A stretch of DNA of 64,000 bases from Paenirhodobacter ferrireducens (GCF_004022265.1 NZ_SAVB01000011.1:1-64000), one strand, 5' to 3'. Shown: positions 44,158 through 53,129, counted from the stretch's first letter. Numbers and translations are program-made. The notes: generated from the sequence alone by a model not told the origin.

Positions 44158-45089
44158 GCCTCTTTCCTCATCTGGGCGCGGATGCGGGGATCAAGGATCG
44201 AATAGAGAATGTCGGCCACCAGATTCCCGAGGATCACCAGCGCCGTTGCAAAGAGCACCGCGCCCTGCAGCAGCGGCATGTCACGCGATGAGATCGCGCT
44301 TACGGTGATCCGGCCGACGCCGGGGATCGAGAAGATCGCCTCGGTGATGACCGCGCCGGACAACAGGCTCGCCACCTGGATCGCCATGATCGTCACCACA
44401 GGGATCAGGGCGTTCTTCAGCGCATGGCGGGTGATGACGCCGGTCTCGCGCAGCCCCTTGGCCCGCGCGGTGCGGATGAAATCGAGCCGCATCACCTCGA
44501 GCAGGCTCGACCGTGTCAGCCGCGCGATGACCCCGGCCGAGGACCAGCCCAGAACGATGGCCGGCAGGATCATGTACTTCCAGCCGTAAAACCCCGACAC
44601 CGGCAGCAGCTTCAGCTTCATCGCGAAGATGTATTGAAACAGCAGTGCCGACCAGAAGATCGGCATCGACACGCCCAGAAGCGAAAACCCCATGAAGAAC
44701 CGGTCAAGCAGACTGTCGCGGCGCACCGCCGAGAGGATGCCCGCCGGAATACCGATGATCCACGACACCAGCGCGGCGCAGACCGCGAGAGACAAGGTGT
44801 TCGGAAACGCTTTCAGGATCAGGTCCGTCACCGGTCGGTTCAGCTTGATCGAGACGCCAAGATCGCCCTGCAACGCATTCCACAGGAACCGGAAATAGCG
44901 CACCACCATCGGGTCATCGAGATGCATCTGGGCCCGCACCCGCGCGATCACGTCGGGGCTTGCATGTTCTCGCATCATCAGCTCGATCGGGTCACCGGGC
45001 ACCACGTTCATCATCAAAAACAGGATGATCGTGATCCCGATCAGCACCGGGATCGACACGAGGATGCGTCGGAGCGTGAACATCAACAT
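44154..45089 (-). CDS. Peptide ABC importer permease, DppB/OppB-like
   Basis: About 311 residues from ATG 45089 (MLMFTLRRILVSIPVLIG); GAAAGAG upstream favours this over ATG 45083. DppB features seen are FLMMNVVPGDPIELMM after helix 1 and the EAA-type loop RTARAKGLRETGVITRHALKNALIPVV. It forms the heteromeric channel with the permease at 43267. There are 65 nt between it and the binding-protein gene, enough for an mRNA-processing site or weak hairpin but with none obvious. Confidence 0.92.
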   Translation of the reverse strand: MLMFTLRRILVSIPVLIGITIILFLMMNVVPGDPIELMMREHASPDVIARVRAQMHLDDPMVVRYFRFLWNALQGDLGVSIKLNRPVTDLILKAFPNTLSLAVCAALVSWIIGIPAGILSAVRRDSLLDRFFMGFSLLGVSMPIFWSALLFQYIFAMKLKLLPVSGFYGWKYMILPAIVLGWSSAGVIARLTRSSLLEVMRLDFIRTARAKGLRETGVITRHALKNALIPVVTIMAIQVASLLSGAVITEAIFSIPGVGRITVSAISSRDMPLLQGAVLFATALVILGNLVADILYSILDPRIRAQMRKEA

Positions 45090-45154
45090 CAGTGGAGTGC
45101 TCTTTCTGTGAGGGCAGCGGACGCGTTCGGCCGGAACGGGCAGCCGGGGCGCCG

Positions 45155-46738
45155 TTATTCCACTTCCACGTTGTAATAGCTCATGTCGCTCCAGCCGTTC
45201 CACGGAACGATGAAATGCTTCACCCGGGGTTGCACGACGAAGCTGTGATCGAGGCTGAACAGTGGCACCCAGGCGGCATCCGTATCGACGATCCGCGCCG
45301 TCAGATCCTGATAGAGCTTGCAGCGCTCCGCCGGGTCGGTCATCCCGCGCGCCTTCTCGATCGCGGCGAAGACTTCGGGGTCATTGTTGTTGTAACCGCG
45401 CGTCTTGCTGCCCGTTTCGGAGAAGAAGGTGTAGAAGAAGTTGTCGGGATCGTTGAAATCGGCTGACCAGACCTGCGTGTAGGCATCCGAATCCCCCGCC
45501 TTGCGCGCCGCCAGATATGCCGCCTCGTCGGTGGTGATGATCTTCGCCTTGAACCCGGCCTCGGCAACCTGCGCCTGGATGATCTGGTTCATGTCGGACC
45601 AGCGCGACGACCAGCTGGAGACCTGTTGCAGATTGATCTCGACCCCGTCGGGATAGCCTGCTTCGGTCAGCAGCTCCTTCGCCTTCACCGGATCGTATGC
45701 GATCGGCTCGGCCGGCGCATAGCAGCGCAGCCCGCGCGGCATCACGCCATCCTCGAGCTTGCCCTTGCCGTAGAAGTTCTTGTCGAGAATGGTTTGCCGG
45801 TCGATCGACATCTGGAACGCCTTGCGGACGCGGGGATCGTCGAAGGGCTTCTTCAGCTGGTTGATGTTGTAATAGTAGATGCCGACGCGCGGACCCGAGA
45901 CGATGTGGTCCTTCCACTGGTCGGCCCCGTAGAAGTAGGGCGTTTGAGTCGGGGCGAAGTCCATGTCGAACACGTCGATCTCATCGGATTCGAACAGCAT
46001 CCGCAGCGTATCGGGATCAGAGACCACGCGGATCAGAAGCCGGTCGAGCTTCGGCCGGCCGCGCCAGTAGTCGTCATTCGCCTCCAGCATCTCGCTGTCG
46101 TTCAGCGTGTAGTCACGCAAGATGAAGGGGCCGGTGCCATTGGTGGTTTCCGGGGTCAGACCGAACTGGTCGCCCGCCGCCTCGGTGAAGGCACGGTTGT
46201 AGATCGAGGCCCCGGGTGCCGCGAGCAGCGCGAGAAAGGCCGCGTAGGGCTTGGTCAGGGTGATCTGCACGGTCTGGTCGTCGAGGGCCTTCAGCCCCGA
46301 CACGCTGTCGGCCTTGCCGTCGAGCCGTTCCTCGGCGCCGGCGATGAAGGTCAGGATGTCGGTGTTCAGCGCCTTCGTCGCGGGATTGAGCATCCGGTCG
46401 AAGGTATAGACCACGTCGTCGGCGGTCAGCACTGCACCGTTGTGGAACTTCACGTCCTTGCGCAGATGGAACGTGTAGGTCAGTCCGTCATCCGAGACGT
46501 CCCAGCGTTCGGCCAGCCCGGGGACCAGCGCCGATTGCCCCGGCCCGGTGGTCTCCGACTCTACCAGTCGGTCGAAGATGTTCAGCGGCAGCGTGTAGAA
46601 ATCCGTCGTCATCTGCGCGTCGGCGCTCTTCGGATCCTCGGGATAGGACACGCGCAGCATATTCTCGGCAAAGGCGGGTGACAGCAGCATGAGGCTGGTC
46701 AGGCCCGTGGCAAGTAGCAGGTTCAGTTTCCTGGTCAT
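45155..46738 (-). CDS. Peptide ABC importer periplasmic binding protein, DppA/OppA-like
   Basis: 527 residues with a Sec signal peptide ending SPAFA-EN. The SBP family 5 pattern is clear (LVPGLAERWDVSDDGLTYTFHLRKDVKFHNG; FDRMLNP; GTGPFILRDY). It binds peptides or similar ligands in the periplasm. Its start codon overlaps the stop of the LysA-like gene by 4 nt, directly coupling capture of the ligand with the decarboxylase. This argues that the ligand contains diaminopimelate, D-lysine or D-ornithine. Confidence 0.9.
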   Translation of the reverse strand: MTRKLNLLLATGLTSLMLLSPAFAENMLRVSYPEDPKSADAQMTTDFYTLPLNIFDRLVESETTGPGQSALVPGLAERWDVSDDGLTYTFHLRKDVKFHNGAVLTADDVVYTFDRMLNPATKALNTDILTFIAGAEERLDGKADSVSGLKALDDQTVQITLTKPYAAFLALLAAPGASIYNRAFTEAAGDQFGLTPETTNGTGPFILRDYTLNDSEMLEANDDYWRGRPKLDRLLIRVVSDPDTLRMLFESDEIDVFDMDFAPTQTPYFYGADQWKDHIVSGPRVGIYYYNINQLKKPFDDPRVRKAFQMSIDRQTILDKNFYGKGKLEDGVMPRGLRCYAPAEPIAYDPVKAKELLTEAGYPDGVEINLQQVSSWSSRWSDMNQIIQAQVAEAGFKAKIITTDEAAYLAARKAGDSDAYTQVWSADFNDPDNFFYTFFSETGSKTRGYNNNDPEVFAAIEKARGMTDPAERCKLYQDLTARIVDTDAAWVPLFSLDHSFVVQPRVKHFIVPWNGWSDMSYYNVEVE

Positions 46739-48147
46739 TCGATACCTCGTTCTGTTCGTGTTGCCGTCTGTCCGGCGTCTTGCGACTTTTCTTGTGCATG
46801 GGATGCCTGTCGCACAGCCTCCCCCGTTCTCTGTCCGACCGCACCAGGGCCCTGCCAGGCACCGGGCGTCTCGAGCCGCAGCGCCGTGCGGATCTGTACC
46901 CTGCGGCGGATGATCCGGAACCTGTCGCCCTCCACCAAAACCTCGGGGATCAGATCCCGCGAATTGTAGGTGGACGACATCGCGGCACCATAGGCGCCGG
47001 CATCCCGGAACGCCAGAAGGTCCCCGGCCCGCAGCGCGCCGAGATCCGGATAGGTTCCGAAATCGTCCGAGCTTTCGCAGACCGGCCCGACCAGGCGCAC
47101 GAGCGGCATCGCCGGCGCAGGGCGGGGCTCATGGACCGTCGTGACGGGATGATGCGCGTCGTAGAGCGCCGGCCGCATCAGATCATTCATCGCCGCGTCC
47201 AGAATGGCGAAATCGGCGCCATCCCCGCGCTTCAGATAGTGGACCCCGGCCACCAGCACCCCGGCTTGCGCGCAAAGCCAGCGCCCCGGTTCAATGGTGA
47301 GGGCCAGATCCATGTCTCCGACCGTTTGCCCGATGATCCGCGCATAATCTGCGAGGTCGGGACCCGGGCCTCCGGCGCCTGCAATGCCCAGACCTCCGCC
47401 GAGATCCAGCCGGTCGACCTGCTGCCCTGCTGCGCGGAGATCGCGGACCAACGCAGCCATTGCACTCCAGGCAAGGCGGAAGGGGGTGAGATCGAGGATC
47501 TGCGAGCCGATATGCACCGCCAGACCAACCACATGCAATTCAGGCCGCGCCGCGGCCGCCGCATAAAGCGCCGGGATCTCGTTGATCGCGATGCCGAACT
47601 TGCTGTCCTTGCGGGCGGTGGTGATCTTGGCATGGGTCAGCGCATCGACATCCGGATTGACCCGCAGCGCCACTGGCGCGCGCAGCCCAAGCGCGCGTGC
47701 CGCCGTCGCCACCGCGTCGAGCTCTGCCGGGCTTTCGACATTGATCTGGCCCAGCCCGGCCCGCAGCGCGCTGCGGATCTCGGCGTCGCTCTTGCCGACC
47801 CCCGAGAAGATGATGCGCCCTGCCGGCGTGCCCGCCGCCCGCGCCCGCGCCATCTCGCCGCCCGAAACGATGTCCATCCCGGCGCCGAGTGCCGCGAATT
47901 CTGCCAGCACGTTGATGTTGCTGTTGGCCTTGACGGCAAAGCAGACCTCGACGCGATGCGGGGCGACCGCCTCGGTCAGAGCGCAATAATGGTGTCGCAG
48001 AGCGGTCACGGAATAGGCGTAGAACGGGGTTCCGACCGCGGCCGCGATCCGGTCCAGCGGCACGTCGTCGATCGACAGGATGCCCTCGTGGCGGCTGAAC
48101 CACGGGCTGTCCGGGCGGAGGGCGAGGGGCGACTTTGAGCGGGGCAT
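46735..48147 (-). CDS. LysA-like PLP decarboxylase (diaminopimelate or D-lysine/D-ornithine decarboxylase)
   Basis: About 470 residues from ATG 48147 (GAAGAGG upstream), longer than typical LysA by a C-terminal tail of about 50 residues. It is a fold-type III PLP enzyme: PLP lysine in CFAVKANSN, glycine-rich HIGSQILDLTPF, DLGGGLGIAG, substrate motif CESSDDFG, and GAYGAAMSSTYNSRD near the end. The family decarboxylates meso-diaminopimelate at its D centre to give L-lysine; a related branch acts on D-lysine or D-ornithine. As first gene of the peptide-import operon, divergent from a LysR resembling E. coli LysR, it is more likely catabolic than a housekeeping lysine-biosynthesis copy. Confidence 0.85.
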   Translation of the reverse strand: MPRSKSPLALRPDSPWFSRHEGILSIDDVPLDRIAAAVGTPFYAYSVTALRHHYCALTEAVAPHRVEVCFAVKANSNINVLAEFAALGAGMDIVSGGEMARARAAGTPAGRIIFSGVGKSDAEIRSALRAGLGQINVESPAELDAVATAARALGLRAPVALRVNPDVDALTHAKITTARKDSKFGIAINEIPALYAAAAARPELHVVGLAVHIGSQILDLTPFRLAWSAMAALVRDLRAAGQQVDRLDLGGGLGIAGAGGPGPDLADYARIIGQTVGDMDLALTIEPGRWLCAQAGVLVAGVHYLKRGDGADFAILDAAMNDLMRPALYDAHHPVTTVHEPRPAPAMPLVRLVGPVCESSDDFGTYPDLGALRAGDLLAFRDAGAYGAAMSSTYNSRDLIPEVLVEGDRFRIIRRRVQIRTALRLETPGAWQGPGAVGQRTGEAVRQASHAQEKSQDAGQTATRTERGIE

Positions 48148-48201
48148 AGGGCCTCTTCGGTTGAAGGATCGGCCCATCTTTCCCTGATGCATCCCTGCGT
48201 A

Positions 48202-48218
48202 CATAATTCTATATTGTG
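48202..48218. promoter_or_regulatory. Candidate LysR binding dyad between the lysA-like and lysR-like genes
   Basis: The 115-bp divergent spacer contains an AT-rich interrupted dyad CA-n-AAT-N5-ATT-n-TG, the usual type of LysR-family binding site. It is placed between the two start codons (48147 and 48263). The symmetry is partial, and binding is inferred. Confidence 0.35.
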
Positions 48219-48262
48219 GTCTCTTATCCACTTTCGATATGCATCGCCGCCGGGACCAGGAA

Positions 48263-49195
48263 ATGAAACTGAATCAGCGTCAGATCGACGTGTTCAACGC
48301 GGTGATGCTGAACAAGAGTATCACCGCGGCTGCCGCGAAATTAGGCAGTTCGCAGCCGACGCTCAGCCGCGAGCTGCGCGAGATCGAGGCGCGGCTGGGG
48401 TTCGACCTGTTCCTGCGGTTCGGCAAGCGCCTGACGCCGACGGAACAGGCGCTGCTGCTGCACGAGGTCGTGCTGCGCTCCTTCGTCGGGCTTGACGAGA
48501 TCGGGCGCGCCGCCTCGGCGATCCGCAGCCATAATGCCGCGAGTTTCCGCATCGCCAGCATTCCGGCCTATGCGGAATCGATCATCCCGCGGGTGATCCA
48601 GAGATGCCTGAAATCGCCGCAAGCCCTGCATTTCTCGATTCATTCGCATGAAGAGCCATCGCTGCGGACCGAGATGACGACGCAGGTCTTCGATCTGTGC
48701 ATGGCCGAGAGCCTGTTCGAACGCGACAGCGCCACAAGCGAGACGATATTCGTCGGCGACATGGTCTGCGTGCTGCCTCAGGACCATCCGCTCGCCCCGC
48801 GCAAGATCCTGTCGCCGCAGGACTTCGCCGGGCAGCCCTTCCTCTATTTCAGCCAGCACGACCCCTACCGCCACAAGCTCGATCTCATGTTCCAGGCGGC
48901 GGGGGTCGCACGGGACTATGCCGCCGAGACGACCACCGCCTCTGGGATCTGCGCCATGGTGGCGGCGGGGCTGGGGGTTTCGATCATCAACCCGCTGACC
49001 GCAGCCAGCCAGATCGGCGGGCGGGTCGTGTTCCGCCGCCTGTCACACCCCGTCCCCTACCAGTTGTCGCTCTGGCATCCCGGGCGCTCGAGCCGGCTCG
49101 TGCAGATACACCGCGTTATCGCCGCCCTGCGCGAGGTGGCCGCCGAGATGTCCGAGGAGCTCGAAGGTTTCTTGCGGCGCGATGTCCCCTCCTGA
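48263..49195 (+). CDS. LysR-family regulator resembling E. coli LysR (activator of lysA)
   Basis: About 310 residues from ATG 48263 (MKLNQRQIDVFNAVML); ATG 48239 is a possible alternative. The HTH SQPTLSRELREIEARLGFDLF and the effector-domain stretches VCVLPQDHPLA, DPYRHKLD, SGICAMVAAGLGVSIINPLTA closely follow the pattern of E. coli LysR, which activates lysA in response to diaminopimelate. Here too it is divergent from a lysA-like gene, but that gene heads a peptide-import operon. The inference is that the operon is induced by diaminopimelate or a related amino acid. Confidence 0.87.
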   Translation: MKLNQRQIDVFNAVMLNKSITAAAAKLGSSQPTLSRELREIEARLGFDLFLRFGKRLTPTEQALLLHEVVLRSFVGLDEIGRAASAIRSHNAASFRIASIPAYAESIIPRVIQRCLKSPQALHFSIHSHEEPSLRTEMTTQVFDLCMAESLFERDSATSETIFVGDMVCVLPQDHPLAPRKILSPQDFAGQPFLYFSQHDPYRHKLDLMFQAAGVARDYAAETTTASGICAMVAAGLGVSIINPLTAASQIGGRVVFRRLSHPVPYQLSLWHPGRSSRLVQIHRVIAALREVAAEMSEELEGFLRRDVPS

Positions 49196-49266
49196 TCGGT
49201 CTTGCCGGCGGGCACCGCAGCCATCGCCAGGATAGCTTGGATACGATCAGCCGCGCCGCAACGGGA

Positions 49267-50322
49267 TCACCTCACTAAGGCCTTGCCATTCAGCGCGATC
49301 CGTTCCGCCAGCCTGGCGGCCTGGCGGCCCGGCACCAGAGGACGTGCCGGCGAGGGCCTCACACCGGCCGCAAGCTGCGGGAAGAGTGCGAAGATTTCAT
49401 CGCGCGCCGCAGCGCTGACAGACTTCAGCGCCTCGGAGCCGGAATACAGGCTTTCGGTCACCGCACCGCCCGAGAACACCAGCTGATGCCCGTCGAACAG
49501 GATGTGCCAATAGGTGACACCTGCCATCGCCTCGGCGATCTCGACCCCGTCGAGCGCGAGGAGATGCTTTGCCGCAACGAGGACTTCCGCCTCCCCGAAC
49601 ATGCGTTCCGCCACCGCGGCCTGCACCAGGACCCGATGTTGCGGAGAAACGACAAGATCGACTTCGGGAACCCCCGCCCCCAAGGCGCCCGAACGAATAC
49701 GGATCGGCCGCAGCTGCGGGCTCATGGCGAGGTCTCCCGACGACAGATGCCGCGATCCGATCCAGCGGATCGGCTGATAGCCATCATCCACGGTCAGGAC
49801 GGAGTCCCCGACCCGAAGCGCCTCCACCGCGATCTCGCCACGCCGCGTCCTGATCCGCGTGCCGCCGGCGAAACAGGGCACTCCGCCGCCCGGGTAGTAT
49901 TGTGCATTGGCGTAGAAATGCAGCGTGGTGTTCACCGTTCCGGTGATCTGCGTCAGCAGATCCGGCGGTCCTTCCGGATAAATCAGGTACTGGATCGAGC
50001 CCGACGCGACCAGGATCACGGGGTAGCGGACAACAAGGCCGCTCACGATCCCCCCCATGTAACCGACGCCCAGTACCGTTGCATTGCTCAGGTCGGGGAT
50101 GGTGTCGAGGATGGGGATATTGGTGTTGTCATGGTCGATCGTCTCGCCGGCAGAGATGCCGCCGTTCCCGTTCTGGTCGTCGGCGGTCAGCGTACCCGTC
50201 TGGGTAATCAGCGACCCCAGGTTGAGCGGGTAGTTCACCTGGTACTCGTTGCCGATCGAGAAATCGATCTGGATCAGGCCCGAGACCCTCTGGATTGCAG
50301 TTCCAGACATGTCAAAGCTCAT
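49267..50322 (-). CDS. Hint-domain (intein/hedgehog-type) protein
   Basis: About 351 residues from ATG 50322 (AAGGGG 7 nt upstream). The N-terminal half is rich in Gly, Thr, Asn and Asp (LTADDQNGNGGISAGETIDHD) and resembles secreted calcium-binding or RTX-associated passengers. The second half is a Hint domain starting PCFAGGTRIRTRRG with the self-processing Cys, then VEALRVGDSVLTVDDGYQPIRWIG and the conserved SPQHRVLV. Such proteins are common in marine Rhodobacteraceae and may self-cleave or be secreted by a type I route. No partner gene is adjacent. Confidence 0.82.
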   Translation of the reverse strand: MSFDMSGTAIQRVSGLIQIDFSIGNEYQVNYPLNLGSLITQTGTLTADDQNGNGGISAGETIDHDNTNIPILDTIPDLSNATVLGVGYMGGIVSGLVVRYPVILVASGSIQYLIYPEGPPDLLTQITGTVNTTLHFYANAQYYPGGGVPCFAGGTRIRTRRGEIAVEALRVGDSVLTVDDGYQPIRWIGSRHLSSGDLAMSPQLRPIRIRSGALGAGVPEVDLVVSPQHRVLVQAAVAERMFGEAEVLVAAKHLLALDGVEIAEAMAGVTYWHILFDGHQLVFSGGAVTESLYSGSEALKSVSAAARDEIFALFPQLAAGVRPSPARPLVPGRQAARLAERIALNGKALVR

Positions 50323-50561
50323 CTGCGCACCCCTTACAATGTCGAGAGGCATACACCGCCGTCTCGTTACCCGAATGACAGTCAAAACAGTTGCAGAGCC
50401 CCGCCCCGGTCCGAAACAGCCTCTGAGGCAAGCCGCCGTCAAACCATCCCGGACCTGAACGGTGCCTTAAAGTAGCATCGAAAATGCAACCGCTGAAGCA
50501 TGGGAAACGCCTAAATTCATGGGCGGAGCAGAGCGTCGGGTCTTCGCGGCGAGATCCCGCC

Positions 50562-51648
50562 GGCGTTGTTGCAGAAGTCGTTTTTTGAGACGAGCGTCCC
50601 CTTCCCCCCGTAGGCTCAGGCAACGCGTTCGATCTCGGGTTGGCCGAGGGCGTTGAAGCGGTTCATGACTGAGCAGGCAAACGCCACCGGTCCGAGAGAG
50701 CCTGCGAAGGATGCGGGTGTGGATTTCGGCGGTCTGGCGGTCGCGGTCTCGTGAGGCGATCCTTTCTCCGAATGACTTGAGACCGCGCATCTTCGCCTCG
50801 ATGCGACTTCGGACATGGTAGCCGGACCACCGCCTCCAGATCGTCCGCCCGAGGAGTCGGGTGACGCGCAGGATGTCATTGGGGCCCTCGCAGCAGGGCA
50901 GTCCTCTTTCCAGAAGCGTCCATTCTTGCGGATGGGAATGATCGCGGTGCCGCCCCGCGCGAGGATCGCGGCATGGCAGCGGCGGGTGTCAAAGGCCCCA
51001 TCGCCCGTTCCGGTGCCGATCTCCTCGCCATCCGGGACCTGGTCGAGACGTTGGTGCAGGACAGGGCTGTCGCCCTCTCGGCTGGAGGTGAATGCCACCG
51101 CCCAGATGTCGCCTGTCGCGGCATCCATGGCCAGATGGACCTTGCGGTACTGGCGGCGGTGCGTGCCTTGCGTCCTGGCCAGCCACTCGCCGTCACCGAG
51201 AAACTTGATCCCGGAGCTATCCACCAACAGATTCAGGGGGGCCAGGGCCCGGCGGAACGAGACCTCGACAGTGATGGTTTTTTGCCGACGGCTCAGGGTG
51301 GAAAAGTCGGGGACAGGCCAATCCAGCCCGGCCATTTGCAGGATGCTCGACACCATCCCGGTCGTTTGCCGAAGCGGCAGGCCGAATAGGACCTTCACCA
51401 TCAAACAGAACTGGATCGCTGCATCGGAGAACACCGGCGGTCGGCCAGTGCGACCCGCCTTGGGCGCCAGCCACACCATGTCCTTGTCGAGCCAGATCTG
51501 CAGCGACCCGCTTCGCTTCAGCGCTTCGTTGTCGGATTTCCAGTTCGTCGTGCGGTAGCGGGCAGGTTCAGGCTTGTTCATGCCAAGACTCTTAACCTAC
51601 GGGATTCGCAAGGTGATTCCTTCCTGATCTGACTTATGCAACAACGCC
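50562..51648 (-). mobile_element. IS5-family insertion sequence with both terminal inverted repeats
   Basis: GGCGTTGTTGCAGAAGTC at 50562-50579 and GACTTATGCAACAACGCC at 51631-51648 are inverted copies matching at 17 of 18 positions, bounding a 1087-bp element. It contains a single transposase frame on the minus strand. No convincing target-site duplication is visible in the flanks. It inserted between the Hint-domain gene and the repABC control region. The gap 50323-50561 upstream of the Hint gene holds no other recognisable gene. Confidence 0.8.
50616..51581 (-). pseudogene. IS5-family transposase with two compensating frameshifts
   Basis: The frame opens normally (MNKPEPARYRTTNW, AAIQFCLMVKVLFGLPL, LLVDSSGIKFLGDGEW, HLAMDAATGDIWAVAFTS). 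After KNGRFWKEDCPAARAP the expected C-terminal core, SGYHVRSRIEAKMRGLKSFGER and RDRQTAEIHTRI, is found in a different frame (about 50690-50870). The original frame resumes for the end, VMNRFNALGQPEIERVA. The open frame of 321 codons is therefore preserved by two offsetting indels but replaces about 60 conserved residues, including the region around the last catalytic acidic residue. Autonomous transposition is unlikely unless these are sequencing errors. Confidence 0.75.
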
Positions 51649-51935
51649 CAACGGAACCAAAAATTTTGCGACAGAACCCTGCCCACTCCCCCTTAACCTG
51701 CTCCCAGCTTTGCGACAGTGCCTCCGCAAGTCAGTGATAGAACTATGGAATTTGCGTTGGTTGTGGGCACGCGCAACGGCCCCCTCCCCTGCCCTCCCTT
51801 GCGTGCGCGCAAAGTTTTCCACAGGCTGCTGTGGGAAAAGGGCTTGCCCGAATCCCGATTCTGCCGCATTCATTTACGCCAAGCAGAGAAACAATCGCCA
51901 AAGAGCGTAACAAACGCTTCGGCTGAGGGCAGCAC
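51649..51935. other. Upstream control region of repABC with repeats and DnaA-box-like dyad
   Basis: No gene. TTTGCGACAG occurs twice as a direct repeat (51665-51674 and 51709-51718). A dyad TTGCG-TGCG-CGCAA lies at about 51800-51813. At 51815-51839 TTTTCCACAG faces CTGTGGGAAAA across 4 nt, with TTTTCCACA close to a DnaA box. GAGGG lies 10 nt before the repA ATG. These are reasonable replication and repA-promoter control elements; individual functions are inferred. Confidence 0.5.
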
Positions 51936-53129
51936 ATGACGGAACAGACCCGGATTGACCGGCTCGTGGGCGAACATGCCGCGAAGCTATCGGAGCGTTT
52001 GCTGGCGCATCGCACGCAGCTGTTCCCGCCCGATGCGCACAAGCAGCTGCGCCGCTTCACCTCGGGTGAGGTCGCCGATCTGCTCGGCGTCAAGGACGCC
52101 TATCTGCGCAAGCTCAGCCTCGAGGGCCGCGGCCCGCAGCCCGAGACCGGCCCCGGCGGCCGTCGCCTCTACACCCCCGACGACATCATGGCCCTGCGCC
52201 GGCTGCTCGAACAGGGCGCGAAGGTGCCGGGCACCTACCTGCCCGGCCGCCGCACGCACCCCGACGGCACCCGCGACCACCTGCAGGTCATCACCGTCAT
52301 CAATTTCAAGGGCGGCTCGGGCAAGACCACCACCGCCGCGCATCTGGCGCAGAAGACCGCGCTCGACGGCTATCGGGTGCTGGCGATCGACCTCGATCCG
52401 CAGGCCTCGCTCTCGGCGCTGCACGGGTTCCAGCCGGAATTCGACCTGCTCGACGGCGGCACGCTCTATGACGCGATCCGCTATGACGAGCCGGTCGCCC
52501 TGCGCGAGGTGATCCGCAAGACCTATTTCACCAATCTCGACCTGATCCCGGGCAACCTCGATCTGATGGAGTTCGAGCACGACACCCCCCGTGTCCTCGC
52601 CGCGCGCTCCGGTCAGATGTTCTTTACCAGGATCGCGGAGAAACTGGCAGAGGTCGAGGCCGACTATGACCTCGTCATCATCGACTGCCCGCCGCAGCTT
52701 GGGTTCCTGACCATGAGTGCGCTCTCCGCCGCCACTGCCGTTCTCGTCACCGTGCATCCGCAGATGCTCGACGTGATGTCGATGTGCCAGTTCCTGCTGA
52801 TGACCTCGAACCTGCTCGGCGTCGTCGCCGATGCGGGCGGCAACATGGAATACGACTGGCTGCGCTATGTCATCACCCGTTACGAGCCCGGCGACGGGCC
52901 GCAAAACCAGATGGTCAGCTTCATGCGCGCCCTTTTCGGCGAGCATGTGCTGAACCACACGGTGCTGAAATCGACCGCGATCTCGGATGCCGGGATCACC
53001 AAGCAGACGCTCTACGAGATCGACAAGGCGCAGTTCACCCGCGCCACCTATGACCGCGCGATGGAAAGCCTGAACGCGGTCAATGGCGAGATCGAGGGGC
53101 TGATCCAGAAAGCATGGGGGCGCGGATGA
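51936..53129 (+). CDS. repA: RepA, ParA-type plasmid partition ATPase
   Basis: 397 residues, normal for RepA of repABC replicons. An N-terminal HTH-like region (FTSGEVADLLGVKDAYLRKLS, GGRRLYTPDDI) precedes a ParA/Soj ATPase with the deviant Walker A KGGSGKTT, DLDPQASLS and IIDCPPQLG. RepA drives segregation with RepB and parS and autorepresses the operon. It overlaps repB by 4 nt (ATGA at 53126-53129). Confidence 0.95.
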   Translation: MTEQTRIDRLVGEHAAKLSERLLAHRTQLFPPDAHKQLRRFTSGEVADLLGVKDAYLRKLSLEGRGPQPETGPGGRRLYTPDDIMALRRLLEQGAKVPGTYLPGRRTHPDGTRDHLQVITVINFKGGSGKTTTAAHLAQKTALDGYRVLAIDLDPQASLSALHGFQPEFDLLDGGTLYDAIRYDEPVALREVIRKTYFTNLDLIPGNLDLMEFEHDTPRVLAARSGQMFFTRIAEKLAEVEADYDLVIIDCPPQLGFLTMSALSAATAVLVTVHPQMLDVMSMCQFLLMTSNLLGVVADAGGNMEYDWLRYVITRYEPGDGPQNQMVSFMRALFGEHVLNHTVLKSTAISDAGITKQTLYEIDKAQFTRATYDRAMESLNAVNGEIEGLIQKAWGRG

